Shown: positions 1-7,508, numbered from the stretch's first letter. The stretch: 19,213 nucleotides of DNA from Verrucomicrobiales bacterium (GCA_002708885.1 PAPL01000042.1:26028-45240), one strand, 5' to 3'. Translations and numbers: made by a program. Notes: generated by a model not told the origin, from the sequence alone.

Positions 1-401
1 GCGAATAGGCAATCTCCGAGAAGAACACCCAGAGAAGAACCCCACTTAGCGCTCACTGTTGGCATCTCGCGCCGAATCTCGGCGTCATCCATTATGTCGT
101 CATGGATCAGTGTAGCTAAGTGCACCAGCTCAACGACAGAACCAATTTCCAGGTGCTTATTTGTAATTTCCCCAGTCGCTCCTCCAGCCAAAATTGCGAG
201 AGCTGGCCTAATCCTTTTACCACTCATATCGCATACATAACTGACGTACCCTTCGACTCCAGGATCGAAGGACCTGGCCTGTTCTCGAATAAAATCATCA
301 ACTTTAATGAGATCGTTAGAGACGAGTTCAAATGGAAAAGCTAGGCCGTCAGGTAATTGACTCCCATTTTCCTTTTGGGTTTTGATTTTATTAGTTCTCA
401 A
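1..401 (-). CDS. Polyprenyl diphosphate synthase, N-terminal part (cut by window edge)
   Basis: This is the N-terminal third of a trans-isoprenyl diphosphate synthase (IspB/IspA/HepT family), which condenses isopentenyl diphosphate onto allylic diphosphates to make quinone side chains or lipid-carrier precursors in the cytoplasm. About 133 residues are visible and the frame runs off the left edge. The reverse-strand translation shows the family's GKRIRPAL motif (about codons 59-66). It then shows the first aspartate-rich motif in LIHDDIMDD (complement of about 82-110), which binds Mg-diphosphate, and a GDCLFA helix near base 1. The only usable in-frame start upstream is TTG at 401-399, because a TGA lies at 422-420. 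No Shine-Dalgarno sequence is visible, so the start is uncertain. The gene diverges from the small gene at 561. Chain length, and hence the exact product, cannot be judged without the C-terminal part. Confidence 0.88.
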   Translation of the reverse strand, partial: MRTNKIKTQKENGSQLPDGLAFPFELVSNDLIKVDDFIREQARSFDPGVEGYVSYVCDMSGKRIRPALAILAGGATGEITNKHLEIGSVVELVHLATLIHDDIMDDAEIRREMPTVSAKWGSSLGVLLGDCLF

Positions 402-485
402 ATGATTAGTTTTGAGGATTCACTTTGTAACGTATTTATCAAGAAATTTCGTTATTAAAATGTCATTTATTGCTTATACGGCACG

Positions 486-571
486 ATGATGAATATGGAT
501 CAATTTAGAAGAATGAATAAATGAGTTGTATCAGTCCACACTATCCTAAATTATATTGCTATGGGAATTGA
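486..571 (+). other. Two overlapping mini-ORFs leading into the 561 gene
   Basis: ATG at 486 opens a 12-codon ORF (MMNMDQFRRMNK) ending at TGA 522-524. That stop overlaps the ATG at 521 in an ATGA arrangement. The second ORF (MSCISPHYPKLYCYGN, 16 codons) ends at TGA 569-571, past the ATG of the next gene at 561. The nesting is directly visible. Whether either is translated is unknown, neither has a Shine-Dalgarno sequence, and such short frames arise easily by chance. Confidence 0.2.
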
Positions 572-860
572 TTCTGTAGATTGTATTTTAAATTCGGTGG
601 AAAATGATAATGAGCCGCCAGCTGAATATTCTCAGGAACTTCGTGCTCTTTGGTATGCTAAGACAGGGGATTGGGATGAGGCACATGATATTGTTAGCAA
701 CATTCACACTGATATGGGGTCATGGATCCATGCGCATTTGCACGTTATTGAAGGTGATTTAGGCAATGCAGCGTATTGGTACAATAAAGCAGGAAGGAAA
801 CCAAGTCCTCCCAGTGAACTTGAATCTGAGTGGCTTGAGATCGTGAAATTAAATCTCTAA
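561..860 (+). CDS. Small conserved TPR-like hypothetical protein
   Basis: This 99-residue protein has no known function. I recognise the pattern: residues about 27-80 (ALWYAKTGDWDEAHDIV, then SWIHAHLHVIEGDLGNAAYWYNKAGR) resemble a small bacterial family that looks like one and a half tetratricopeptide repeats. The GDWDEAH and GDLGNAAYWY segments are the helix turns. There is no signal peptide or membrane segment, so it should be cytosolic, perhaps an adaptor. The ATG at 561 is the first start in this frame after an in-frame TGA at 522. Two mini-ORFs overlap one another and this start (486-524 and 521-571), so translation could be coupled. The lipid kinase follows 44 bases downstream on the same strand. 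Confidence 0.75.
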   Translation: MGIDSVDCILNSVENDNEPPAEYSQELRALWYAKTGDWDEAHDIVSNIHTDMGSWIHAHLHVIEGDLGNAAYWYNKAGRKPSPPSELESEWLEIVKLNL

Positions 861-904
861 TTGCTTTTCTTTTTCCGCTTACAAGGTAGTCCTTTGTTGA
901 TTTT

Positions 905-1768
905 ATGAGTGAAAAAATACCACTGATATTCAATCCTTCCGCTCATGCTGAAAAAGGAAAGCAGTTTGCTGATAAATTAAGAAGCTTTTCGGAAAGAATT
1001 GAACTTTATGAGACGAAGGACCATTCACATTTAAAGGAAATTGCGAATGGCTTAGTTTCTCAGAGTTACTCAAGGATAGCAGTAGCAGGCGGGGACGGCA
1101 CCATTAATGCGGTAATTGAGTCAATTTTATCCGCGGACATTGAACTAGGAATTTTTCCGACCGGGACTATGAATCTTTTTGCCCGAGAGATTGGATTGCC
1201 TTTAAATAATCTAAAAGAATGCTGGGAAGTTATAAAGCAAGGAAAGAAAAATAAGGTAGATGTTTTTAAGGCGGGAGATTCGATCTTTGTTCAGGTAGCC
1301 GGTGTAGGCTATGATGCAAAAATTATTGAGGAGACCAGTTGGGAGAATAAAAAAAAGTTCGGGAGATTCAGTTATTTAATTTCTGCTTTTTCTGTGGCTA
1401 ACCAGGACCCTCCGGTAATAAAAGTCATTCCAGAATCAGGTGAAATAATAGAAGGAGCTTTTGTTCTCATAGGTAACGGAGCTCTTTATGGTCCGGCTTT
1501 GAAATTATTTCCTGAGGCCTCGAATGATGATCGACTGTTAGATGTGATGGTCTTCAAAAATCAAAGCCCAACAGATATTTTACGCTATGTTTCCGGAATT
1601 ACTTTTGGGAGGATGGAGAAAACGAAGGGCATTGAATATGTCAAAGCTTCTAGGATTAGGGTTGAGAGTGATACGGAGGTTCCGTTTGAGGTTGATGGTG
1701 AATTGGCTGGTGTTACGCCAGTAGAATTTGTTCCTTGTGATAAGCAATTAACAGTTTTTGTTCCTTAA
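905..1768 (+). CDS. Diacylglycerol kinase-family lipid kinase (YegS/DgkB-like)
   Basis: This 287-residue protein belongs to the DAGK catalytic-domain superfamily (DgkB, YegS, sphingosine kinases), which phosphorylates lipid hydroxyl groups with ATP at the inner face of the membrane. The nucleotide-binding motif GGDGT is at residues 62-66, and the adjacent GTMNLFAREIGLP at 87-99 corresponds to the family's GTxND/N-type loop. VAGVGYDAKI (131-140) begins the second domain. The C-terminal EVPFEVDGE loop is typical of the lipid-binding fold. The length is normal for the family and there is no signal peptide. It ends 18 bases before the glycosyltransferase gene at 1787, so the two are probably co-transcribed, which hints at glycolipid or phospholipid turnover. 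The exact lipid substrate cannot be read from the sequence. Confidence 0.9.
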   Translation: MSEKIPLIFNPSAHAEKGKQFADKLRSFSERIELYETKDHSHLKEIANGLVSQSYSRIAVAGGDGTINAVIESILSADIELGIFPTGTMNLFAREIGLPLNNLKECWEVIKQGKKNKVDVFKAGDSIFVQVAGVGYDAKIIEETSWENKKKFGRFSYLISAFSVANQDPPVIKVIPESGEIIEGAFVLIGNGALYGPALKLFPEASNDDRLLDVMVFKNQSPTDILRYVSGITFGRMEKTKGIEYVKASRIRVESDTEVPFEVDGELAGVTPVEFVPCDKQLTVFVP

Positions 1769-1786
1769 ATGGCCTAATGCTTTCTA

Positions 1787-2500
1787 ATGACTGATAAATT
1801 AAATGTCAGTTTTATTGTTCCCTGTTGTAATGACTATTCTTTTCTTAGGGAATGTCTTGGCAATTTATTGTCGCTGAAACCAATGCCGCAAGTTGTGGTT
1901 TCTGATGCATCAACGGACAGGGCTCCTGTCCGTTCATTATGCAATGAATTTGGCGTCAAATTAATTGAGTTTCCTGAGCCTTCGAGGGGAGAACAACTAG
2001 ATGCTGGGGCGGCCCTCGCTGAAGGTGGAATATTAGTCTTTCATCATGCCGATACCGAGTTTACACAAAAGCACTATGATTCACTGAATGACCTTTTCCG
2101 CAATGACTCATCAGTCCTTGGTGGTGCCTATTTAAAAGACATTGTCGCATTATATCCGTTCATGAAACTTTTTGCATGGATCCATAAAATTTTCACTATG
2201 CATATTGGCACGATGTATGGAGATCAAAGTATTTTTGTTTTGAGTTCTGTTTTTCAAGAATTGGGCGGATTTAGAGGCATGCCCTTGATGGAGGATGTTA
2301 GTTTCTCTTCCAGATTGAGGGAATATGGACCGGTCAAAGTTATTGCACCCCCTTTGAGGAGCTCTAATAGAAAATTTTTAAAGGAGGGGCACATTAAGAG
2401 AAAAATAAAGAACGTTTGGCTTGTTTTTTTATTCAGGATTGGTGTCAGCCCGCAAAGATTGAATGAATTATATTATCCTAATAGGAAAACTTACAATTGA
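1787..2500 (+). CDS. Short family-2 glycosyltransferase (TIGR04283-like)
   Basis: This 237-residue GT-A-fold glycosyltransferase resembles the short rSAM/selenodomain-associated transferase 2 type (TIGR04283). It starts with the beta strand VSFIVPCCND (7-16) and has the nucleotide-contacting aspartate in VSDAST (D40). PSRGEQLDAGAALAEG (65-80) fits the family's RGxQLNxGA segment. HHADT (86-90) takes the place of the DxD metal site. YGDQSIFV (144-151) and the acceptor-site LMED (167-170) follow. No transmembrane helix is evident. The family normally transfers a sugar from a nucleotide donor; its acceptor is unknown here. The ATG at 1787 follows the lipid kinase by 18 bases, so an operon is likely and a lipid acceptor is a reasonable but unproven guess. 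Confidence 0.88.
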   Translation: MTDKLNVSFIVPCCNDYSFLRECLGNLLSLKPMPQVVVSDASTDRAPVRSLCNEFGVKLIEFPEPSRGEQLDAGAALAEGGILVFHHADTEFTQKHYDSLNDLFRNDSSVLGGAYLKDIVALYPFMKLFAWIHKIFTMHIGTMYGDQSIFVLSSVFQELGGFRGMPLMEDVSFSSRLREYGPVKVIAPPLRSSNRKFLKEGHIKRKIKNVWLVFLFRIGVSPQRLNELYYPNRKTYN

Positions 2501-2580
2501 TGCGATCAATTTTTAATGAATTCTTTCATTTGTTATGTATCATGACTGAAAGGCTGATATTAATTTAATTAAATAAGAAC

Positions 2581-2817
2581 GTGGAAAGATATTGGATAGT
2601 TTATATTTTGATCGGTGCCGGGACTGGCTGGTTGATTGCATGGGCAGTCAATCGCCAGTTGGCAGAAATCTTAAAGTATATAATTTTTGGAGCCATTGGA
2701 GGTTTGGCCGGAGGATTTCTTATAGATATTCTCATTCGGGCATTTCGTGACATTGCCCCAATGGCAGGTTCAATCCTTGGTTCGTTGGTTCTTCTTGCTT
2801 ACTTGAGAAAGAAATAA
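2581..2817 (+). CDS. Small Gly-rich membrane protein, GlsB/YeaQ/YmgE-like
   Basis: This 78-residue integral membrane protein has three hydrophobic segments: about residues 5-23, 33-53 and 59-75. They contain the glycine-rich stretches IGAGTGWLIAW and GAIGGLAGGFL. Size, three-helix layout and glycine pattern resemble the GlsB/YeaQ/YmgE (transglycosylase-associated) stress proteins, but the match is only by general pattern, so the family call is tentative. The start is GTG at 2581, after 80 AT-rich bases that follow the glycosyltransferase. It ends 23 bases before the convergent gene at 2841, with no clear terminator hairpin between them. Confidence 0.6.
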   Translation: MERYWIVYILIGAGTGWLIAWAVNRQLAEILKYIIFGAIGGLAGGFLIDILIRAFRDIAPMAGSILGSLVLLAYLRKK

Positions 2818-2840
2818 GAAGTATTGCTAATTGGATTCCT

Positions 2841-3572
2841 TTACCTTGGAACCATGTACTCTTCCTTAGTCAATCCTGTTAGGCTTGATATTCTTTTCAT
2901 TAAGTAGATAAAACAACCAATCATAATGGCCATCAGAGGAATGCCTATGACAAGGTACCCGTAGCCCATGACTTTTCCGACGGCGAGGTTATAACTTTCT
3001 TTATCTTTTGCTCCATCAAGTAAGAACATTGCTAGGAAGAAATTCAGCACCGAGCTCAAAAGAAAACTTCCTGCAAACATCAAGGTTAATTTTAAACGGA
3101 ACGATGTGTATTCCTTTAATGTTCCTTTTTCTTTTGCCGCACTTTCAATTTTTGGGATATCAAAGATGTCTGGATTTAACAAAAACACTTCAATTAGTGG
3201 TTTTTTTGTTCTATGTGAATAGAGCATCACTGCTCCCAGGATGAGAGGAGTGGCCGCTTCTTTTATCGCAAATAGCAGGGCAGCGTTATCTTTGACACTT
3301 CCGTCCTCATTCCAGACATGGATCGTTATGAATCCTGTAAGTAAGACGCTGATGATGCCAAGAACTGAATAAAAATTAAACTTTTTGGTCTTAATGAAAA
3401 ACCAGATTCCATAGATCAAAGGAAATGCAACGGCCACAGCCATTCCCAATTCAGGGCCAATGTGCCAGATTTTTTCTCCACTTTTACTTAATTGGCTTAG
3501 TGCAACTATCGGTAAAAGAACATTAACAAAAATATTTACGAGAGTATTCTCTTCTTCCTTTCTATTGGTCAT
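2841..3572 (-). CDS. VC0807-like multi-pass membrane protein
   Basis: This 243-residue inner-membrane protein resembles the VC0807 family, whose function is unknown. It starts with the typical NIFVNVLLPIVAL helix (13-25) and then a GPELGMAVAVAFPLIYGIWF helix (39-58). The family's KKFNFYSVLGIISVLLTGFI segment is at 63-82, and FAIKEAATPLILG (101-113) follows. RTKKPLIEVFLLNPDIFDI (121-139) is a soluble loop, and two further helices lie at about 163-186 and 201-225. Six membrane segments are plausible. It starts 25 bases after the TPR gene ends on the same strand, so it could be the last gene of the exbB-exbD-TPR transcript, although nothing in the family suggests a direct role there. Confidence 0.78.
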   Translation of the reverse strand: MTNRKEEENTLVNIFVNVLLPIVALSQLSKSGEKIWHIGPELGMAVAVAFPLIYGIWFFIKTKKFNFYSVLGIISVLLTGFITIHVWNEDGSVKDNAALLFAIKEAATPLILGAVMLYSHRTKKPLIEVFLLNPDIFDIPKIESAAKEKGTLKEYTSFRLKLTLMFAGSFLLSSVLNFFLAMFLLDGAKDKESYNLAVGKVMGYGYLVIGIPLMAIMIGCFIYLMKRISSLTGLTKEEYMVPR

Positions 3573-3597
3573 TGATTAAGAGGTCAGTCTAAGAAAG

Positions 3598-6108
3598 TTA
3601 ATTTAATTGTGATTCAGTGACTGTTGAGCCGCTAGAGCTGGGTATAATCGATTTAAATTTAAAGTTGGGGTATTTCTCTTTCAGTTTTGTACGAAGTTCT
3701 GAGGCTTTTTCCTTTTGATTGATTTGTTCATGTGCAAAAGCACTTTTCATCATAGCGGCAGGAGTCACTTTTTCATCCTCTATCGCATATGTTGGTTTAA
3801 CTAATCTTTGGATGGCTTTTTCATATTCTCCTTGTTGCAGTGCTATTTCCCCCCATAAGAGACAGAGCATTCCGTACGTTCTGCTTTTGGGTTGAAGAGT
3901 AAGGCCATTTTCAACTGCAGTCTCCGCTGCCTTAAATTTTTTCAAAGCCAGTAGAGCAGCTGATTTATCATGTAAAACGCGGGCACGATTATTTGAAGGC
4001 TGATTTGTTTCTAAATAAAAATCAAATGCCTTAATTGCTTCCTTATATTTACCAGTGAACAGATGGGCTTGTCCTAGGTATTTCCAGATTACTGCTTGTG
4101 TTGTTTTCGGCTCTTGTGGATTACTTGCTGTACTTAAATAAGTTGAGGCTTCTTGATAGTTTCCATTATCAAAAAGATTAATCCCAAGCCACAAATTTAT
4201 TTGAGGGGGGATTTTAACATTATGAATTTTTTGCCTTAAAATTTCCATCTCCTTGCGGACCGCTTCTACCTTTTGTTGGGAATATTCGGCTAAAATGATA
4301 CGTAGAGTGGCTCTGTCATGATATGCTGATCTGTTAAGTTCTCTGGCCTTGCGCAGGGCAGTTGATGATCCATTGAAATTCTTTAATTCGAATTGTCCCC
4401 ATCCTATCCAGAAATAGGCCTCAGCATTTGCGCTGCTATCAGGAAATGTATCAATGAGTTTTTGATAATGGTCAATCATTCCTCTGTAGTCTTGCTGATG
4501 ACCTTTGATCAAAGCAATCTGTTGATAGGCCAGTTCAGTAGATTCTGATTCCGGGTGCTTTGAAATGATTAAATTTAAGTCCTGCAAAGCCGAAGTGTAA
4601 TCTTCAATTGCTCTATAACTTAGTGCGCGTTTTGCCAGGGCATTTGAAACTCTTTTTTCATCAGGATAAGCTGAAATAAATTCACTGAATGCGGTTATTG
4701 ATTTGCGATGATTTTTGCTTTCCGTGTGAGCCCAGCCACGTTTATACAATGTGGATCCTCTCAAATCGCTGGGAATATTTGAAATCCTTATTTCATCATA
4801 AGAGTTACCTGATTCCGAGTATTGTTTTTTATTAAAGTAATGTTCAGCTTTTAACAAAAGAGCCATATCAATATTCTTATGATCGGAGTCACGAGGTTTT
4901 TGCCACTCGACAAAGTTATCGACATATTTCGGGATGTTTCTGCTCCTTAAGCTAAATAATGATAGCAATTTTCTGTATTCAGATTCACTGGCTTCTTTGC
5001 TGGCAGGGTAGTGCTCCCGTAACATAATATATACCCCAACTGCGTCTCTGTGCCGTTGTAGTTGTCTGAAAGAATTGCCGACCATGAGTAACATTTTTGG
5101 CCTGATTGTTTCAGACATTGGATAAGCGCCTTTAGTGTATGTGCTCACGACTAACTCATAATTCTTTTCTGAATAGTATGTTTTGATGAGATGAAACTGT
5201 GCATCAGGTTTCCATTCATCTCCTCCCCGCAAATTAAGTGCTGCATTCAAATATTCTTTGGCCTGATTTTCTTTGCCTATAGAGCTACTCATTAGACCTG
5301 ATTTGACAAGGGCCTCGGCCTTTATGTCTTCACGGGTTGTAATGTTATTTAGCGAAAGAAAAGCTTGGATTGATTTTTCGTTATTTTCTCTTTCGGCGTA
5401 GATTCTGGCTATAGTCAAAAGAGCTGCCTCACGGTAAGGATTCTCATTTTGGATTGCGCTTAGTTCCTCGTATGCAGCTAATGCCGATTCATTTTCTTTT
5501 ATTTCTCTTAAGCATCGAGCATGATAATAGGCTGCTGATAGCTTGATATTATTTTTAGTGGCAGTTTTTTTTGCGGCATCAAAAAATGTGGAGGCTTTTT
5601 TGTATTGATTGTCAGAGTAATAAATTGAACCGATCCTATAAGAGGCGGCATTGAAGTATTCCGAAGAGCTAAATTTTTCGATTATCGTCAGATAGGATTT
5701 TTCTGCGGCGGAGATGGCCTTTTGTTTCAGAAATGATTCTCCGAGCCGATACCAGGCTGATGCCGATTCATCAGTTGATGGTTGGATTGCTAAATATTTT
5801 TGGTAATAGGAACTAGCTAGCTCCCATTGTTTTTGGCTGTAGACATAATTTGCATATTCGAGCAGATTGTTAGCTTTTTCCTCTCCCGTTATATTGTCAT
5901 CTATTGTTGGGGGTTTTATTGGGCGTTTCACTGGTTCTGCTTTTGGGGCAGGGCTCAAGGGTTCTGCTTTTGGAGTAGGGCTCAAAGGTTCTGCTCTAGG
6001 CGCAGAAAGATTTGAGTTTGTAGGCCCTAGTTCCTGACTATTCGCAGTAGCTATTTTTAAGGCCGTAATCAGTGCAAAGACTGTTAGCAATGTTCTGATG
6101 ATGGTCAT
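3598..6108 (-). CDS. Large periplasmic TPR-repeat protein linked to ExbB/ExbD
   Basis: This 836-residue exported protein starts with a signal peptide (hydrophobic LLTVFALITALKIA, likely cleaved after ATA at residue 22). A proline-rich linker follows (about 37-68) with tandem nine-residue units of the form AEPLSPxPK. From about residue 80 to 820 it is a near-continuous solenoid of tetratricopeptide repeats, shown by recurring patterns such as YRLGESFLKQKAISAAEKSY, AAYYHARCLREIKENESALAAY and GQAHLFTGKYKEAIKAFDFY. TPR arrays of this type (compare BamD and YbgF/CpoB) bind other proteins and would act in the periplasm. Its ATG overlaps the exbD stop by four bases (ATGA), so translation is probably coupled. 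Its partners are therefore expected to be ExbB/ExbD. No enzyme motif was seen, and its precise role is not known. Confidence 0.85.
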   Translation of the reverse strand: MTIIRTLLTVFALITALKIATANSQELGPTNSNLSAPRAEPLSPTPKAEPLSPAPKAEPVKRPIKPPTIDDNITGEEKANNLLEYANYVYSQKQWELASSYYQKYLAIQPSTDESASAWYRLGESFLKQKAISAAEKSYLTIIEKFSSSEYFNAASYRIGSIYYSDNQYKKASTFFDAAKKTATKNNIKLSAAYYHARCLREIKENESALAAYEELSAIQNENPYREAALLTIARIYAERENNEKSIQAFLSLNNITTREDIKAEALVKSGLMSSSIGKENQAKEYLNAALNLRGGDEWKPDAQFHLIKTYYSEKNYELVVSTYTKGAYPMSETIRPKMLLMVGNSFRQLQRHRDAVGVYIMLREHYPASKEASESEYRKLLSLFSLRSRNIPKYVDNFVEWQKPRDSDHKNIDMALLLKAEHYFNKKQYSESGNSYDEIRISNIPSDLRGSTLYKRGWAHTESKNHRKSITAFSEFISAYPDEKRVSNALAKRALSYRAIEDYTSALQDLNLIISKHPESESTELAYQQIALIKGHQQDYRGMIDHYQKLIDTFPDSSANAEAYFWIGWGQFELKNFNGSSTALRKARELNRSAYHDRATLRIILAEYSQQKVEAVRKEMEILRQKIHNVKIPPQINLWLGINLFDNGNYQEASTYLSTASNPQEPKTTQAVIWKYLGQAHLFTGKYKEAIKAFDFYLETNQPSNNRARVLHDKSAALLALKKFKAAETAVENGLTLQPKSRTYGMLCLLWGEIALQQGEYEKAIQRLVKPTYAIEDEKVTPAAMMKSAFAHEQINQKEKASELRTKLKEKYPNFKFKSIIPSSSGSTVTESQLN
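5933..6000 (-). repeat. 27-bp tandem repeat coding for AEPLSPxPK units
   Basis: Two full 27-base units (5933-5959 and 5960-5986) differ at only a few bases, and a partial third unit starts at 5987. They encode the nine-residue proline-rich repeat in the linker between the signal peptide and the TPR domain. Tandem in-frame repeats like this can gain or lose units by slippage, changing linker length. Confidence 0.8.
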
Positions 6109-6539
6109 TGAGGCTGATTATTGGTTCCTTCGGGCGGAGCAGTGGCAAAAGAGATGTTCCAGATATTCGCTTGTTTGCACACATTTAAGACTTTTACGAT
6201 ATGATCAAATGAAGCCTCACGGTCACCTCGTAAAATGAGTGCCTGATCAGGATAAGCGGCAACAATATCATTAAACATTTTTAGTAGTTCTGGTTCTGAT
6301 CGGCTTACACCTTCGATGATAATTTTCCCATCCTTGTGAACATTGACTACGATTTCACCGATTGTTCTCTTTGGTGTTTCTCCGGAAGTGGCAGCCGGAA
6401 CACTAATATCTATTTCTGTTTCGAACCTTGCGTAATTCCATAAGACTATGAAAAAAATGAGTAGCAGAAAAACGATATCAATCATTGGGGCTAACTGAAT
6501 TCCGGTACGCTCAGATCCGAACTGTGATTGGAACTTCAT
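6105..6539 (-). CDS. exbD: ExbD/TolR-family biopolymer transport protein
   Basis: This 144-residue inner-membrane protein has one N-terminal membrane helix and a periplasmic domain. The helix begins with the family signature LAPMIDIVFLLLIFFIVLW (about 16-34). Asp21 in the MID motif matches the essential proton-carrying aspartate of ExbD/TolR. The periplasmic part holds EIVVNVHKDGKIIIEG and ALILRGDREASFDHIVKVLNVCKQANI, the usual ExbD/TolR fold that ends in a helix choosing the partner protein. It should pair with ExbB to turn proton flow into mechanical work. ExbB lies 22 bases upstream and the TPR gene overlaps its stop by four bases. Whether it serves a TonB-, Tol- or other-type machine cannot be decided, because no TonB, TolA or Pal gene is nearby. 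Confidence 0.92.
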   Translation of the reverse strand: MKFQSQFGSERTGIQLAPMIDIVFLLLIFFIVLWNYARFETEIDISVPAATSGETPKRTIGEIVVNVHKDGKIIIEGVSRSEPELLKMFNDIVAAYPDQALILRGDREASFDHIVKVLNVCKQANIWNISFATAPPEGTNNQPQ

Positions 6540-6561
6540 TTCCTATAAATAATTGCGCCCC

Positions 6562-7368
6562 CTAGACTCCACGGATATCTGCCGGCCTGTCATCAGTATT
6601 ATATTTTGCTGTCCTCGATCGGCTCCCGCTCGCTCTTTTGTATTGAGCTGCCAGGAGTGCCATAATGTGGGTTGATGCAGCTTCTAATTCTGCGACTAGG
6701 CCCTGTACACGTCCTCTAAACATCGAATAGAAAATGAGGGCTGGGATTCCTATGCATAATCCGCCTGCTGTGGTTAATAGGGCTTCTGAGACACCACTAG
6801 CAAGACCAGTCTGTTTTGAGCCGACAAAACTGTGCTGAGCAATTTCTCGGAAAGCCTTAATCATACCAATTACAGTTCCAAGGAGCCCTACCATAGGCGC
6901 GATCGCACCTATGTCAGCTAAGTATTGGATGCGTTGGTGGAGGAGGCTTGCCTGACGCGACCCTTCTGCTTCTGTCACTTCCCGCACTTCTTCAAAACTG
7001 GCCAGTGGATTTTTAGTGGCAAATTCTAAAGTCTTGGAGGTGATTCGAGAAATGCATTGGTCTTGACGATTGCATACAGAAAGTAGTCCAAGATAGTCCT
7101 GCTTTCGGATTAGAGAGTCAGCTGATCGCATGAAACGATTGCTTACCACTGCTCCTCTCCGGACCGTGAGAGTGTAGAAAATGATTAAGAATACGGCAGC
7201 GATGGAAAGTGCAGCTAATGGCCATACCAGAAATCCGGTCTCTTTGACCAGTTCCAATAGAGTCAGGTCACCACTTGCATCGGGTGCATTGGACCGATCT
7301 GAGCTCTGAGCACTTGCCGTTCCCACTATTAGTAGAAATACAAGGCTGATTCGGATGAGGATAAACAT
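6562..7368 (-). CDS. exbB: ExbB/TolQ/MotA-family proton channel subunit with signal peptide
   Basis: This 268-residue member of the MotA/TolQ/ExbB family forms the proton channel with ExbD. It has an N-terminal signal peptide (1-20, ending TASA before QSS) ahead of the usual three helices; this longer form occurs in several phyla. Helix 1 is about 46-68. The large cytoplasmic loop follows. Helices 2 and 3 carry ADIGAIAPMVGLLGTVIGMIKAF (151-173) and SGVSEALLTTAGGLCIGIPALIFYSMF (191-217), the most conserved parts of the family, with the conserved Thr165 and Thr199-Thr200 region lining the channel. A short Arg/Asp-rich tail follows. It is the first gene of the minus-strand cluster, and ahead of it lie a leader ORF with a strong Shine-Dalgarno site and an AT palindrome. 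Confidence 0.92.
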   Translation of the reverse strand: MFILIRISLVFLLIVGTASAQSSDRSNAPDASGDLTLLELVKETGFLVWPLAALSIAAVFLIIFYTLTVRRGAVVSNRFMRSADSLIRKQDYLGLLSVCNRQDQCISRITSKTLEFATKNPLASFEEVREVTEAEGSRQASLLHQRIQYLADIGAIAPMVGLLGTVIGMIKAFREIAQHSFVGSKQTGLASGVSEALLTTAGGLCIGIPALIFYSMFRGRVQGLVAELEAASTHIMALLAAQYKRASGSRSRTAKYNTDDRPADIRGV

Positions 7369-7383
7369 TTTTGGGAATGTTGT

Positions 7384-7400
7384 ATAATTAAGTTAATTAT
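7384..7400. promoter_or_regulatory. AT-only palindrome in the exbB/uvrC divergent region
   Basis: ATAATTAA at 7384-7391 and TTAATTAT at 7393-7400 form a perfect inverted repeat with 8-base arms and one central G, ending 16 bases upstream of the exbB start. It could be an operator or part of a promoter. AT-only palindromes arise easily in such AT-rich DNA, so the call is weak. Confidence 0.25.
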
Positions 7401-7445
7401 TTATTAAAGATGCCTCTTTTCTTCATGATTTTCAATTCCTCCTTA
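7397..7445 (-). promoter_or_regulatory. Strong ribosome-binding site plus nine-codon leader ORF before exbB
   Basis: Reading the minus strand, TAAGGAGGA (complement of 7437-7445) is followed 10 bases later by an ATG at 7426. That opens a nine-codon frame, MKKRGIFNK, with TAA at 7399-7397. The exbB start lies 28 bases further on. This is the best Shine-Dalgarno match I found before any ATG in the window. It could be a regulatory leader peptide or re-initiation device, or a chance match. The stop codon lies inside the AT palindrome. Confidence 0.35.
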
Positions 7446-7508
7446 TATTAAGAATTCGTCTTTTAGTGGATTTCTTACGTTTAATTCGATAAATAGAATA
7501 CGTTTATT

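Noticed and set aside
120..344. Plus-strand open frame of 74 codons
   Set aside because: The minus strand here clearly encodes the polyprenyl synthase motifs GKRIRPAL and DDIMD; the plus frame is its shadow and has no recognisable pattern.
397..416. Inverted repeat CTCAAA/TTTGAG overlapping the putative TTG start of the polyprenyl synthase
   Set aside because: Six-base arms with an eight-base loop are expected by chance in this AT-rich spacer.
2515..2530. Hairpin AATGAA-TTCT-TTCATT between the glycosyltransferase and the small membrane protein gene
   Set aside because: Only six A/T-rich pairs and no following T-run, so it is too weak to call a terminator.
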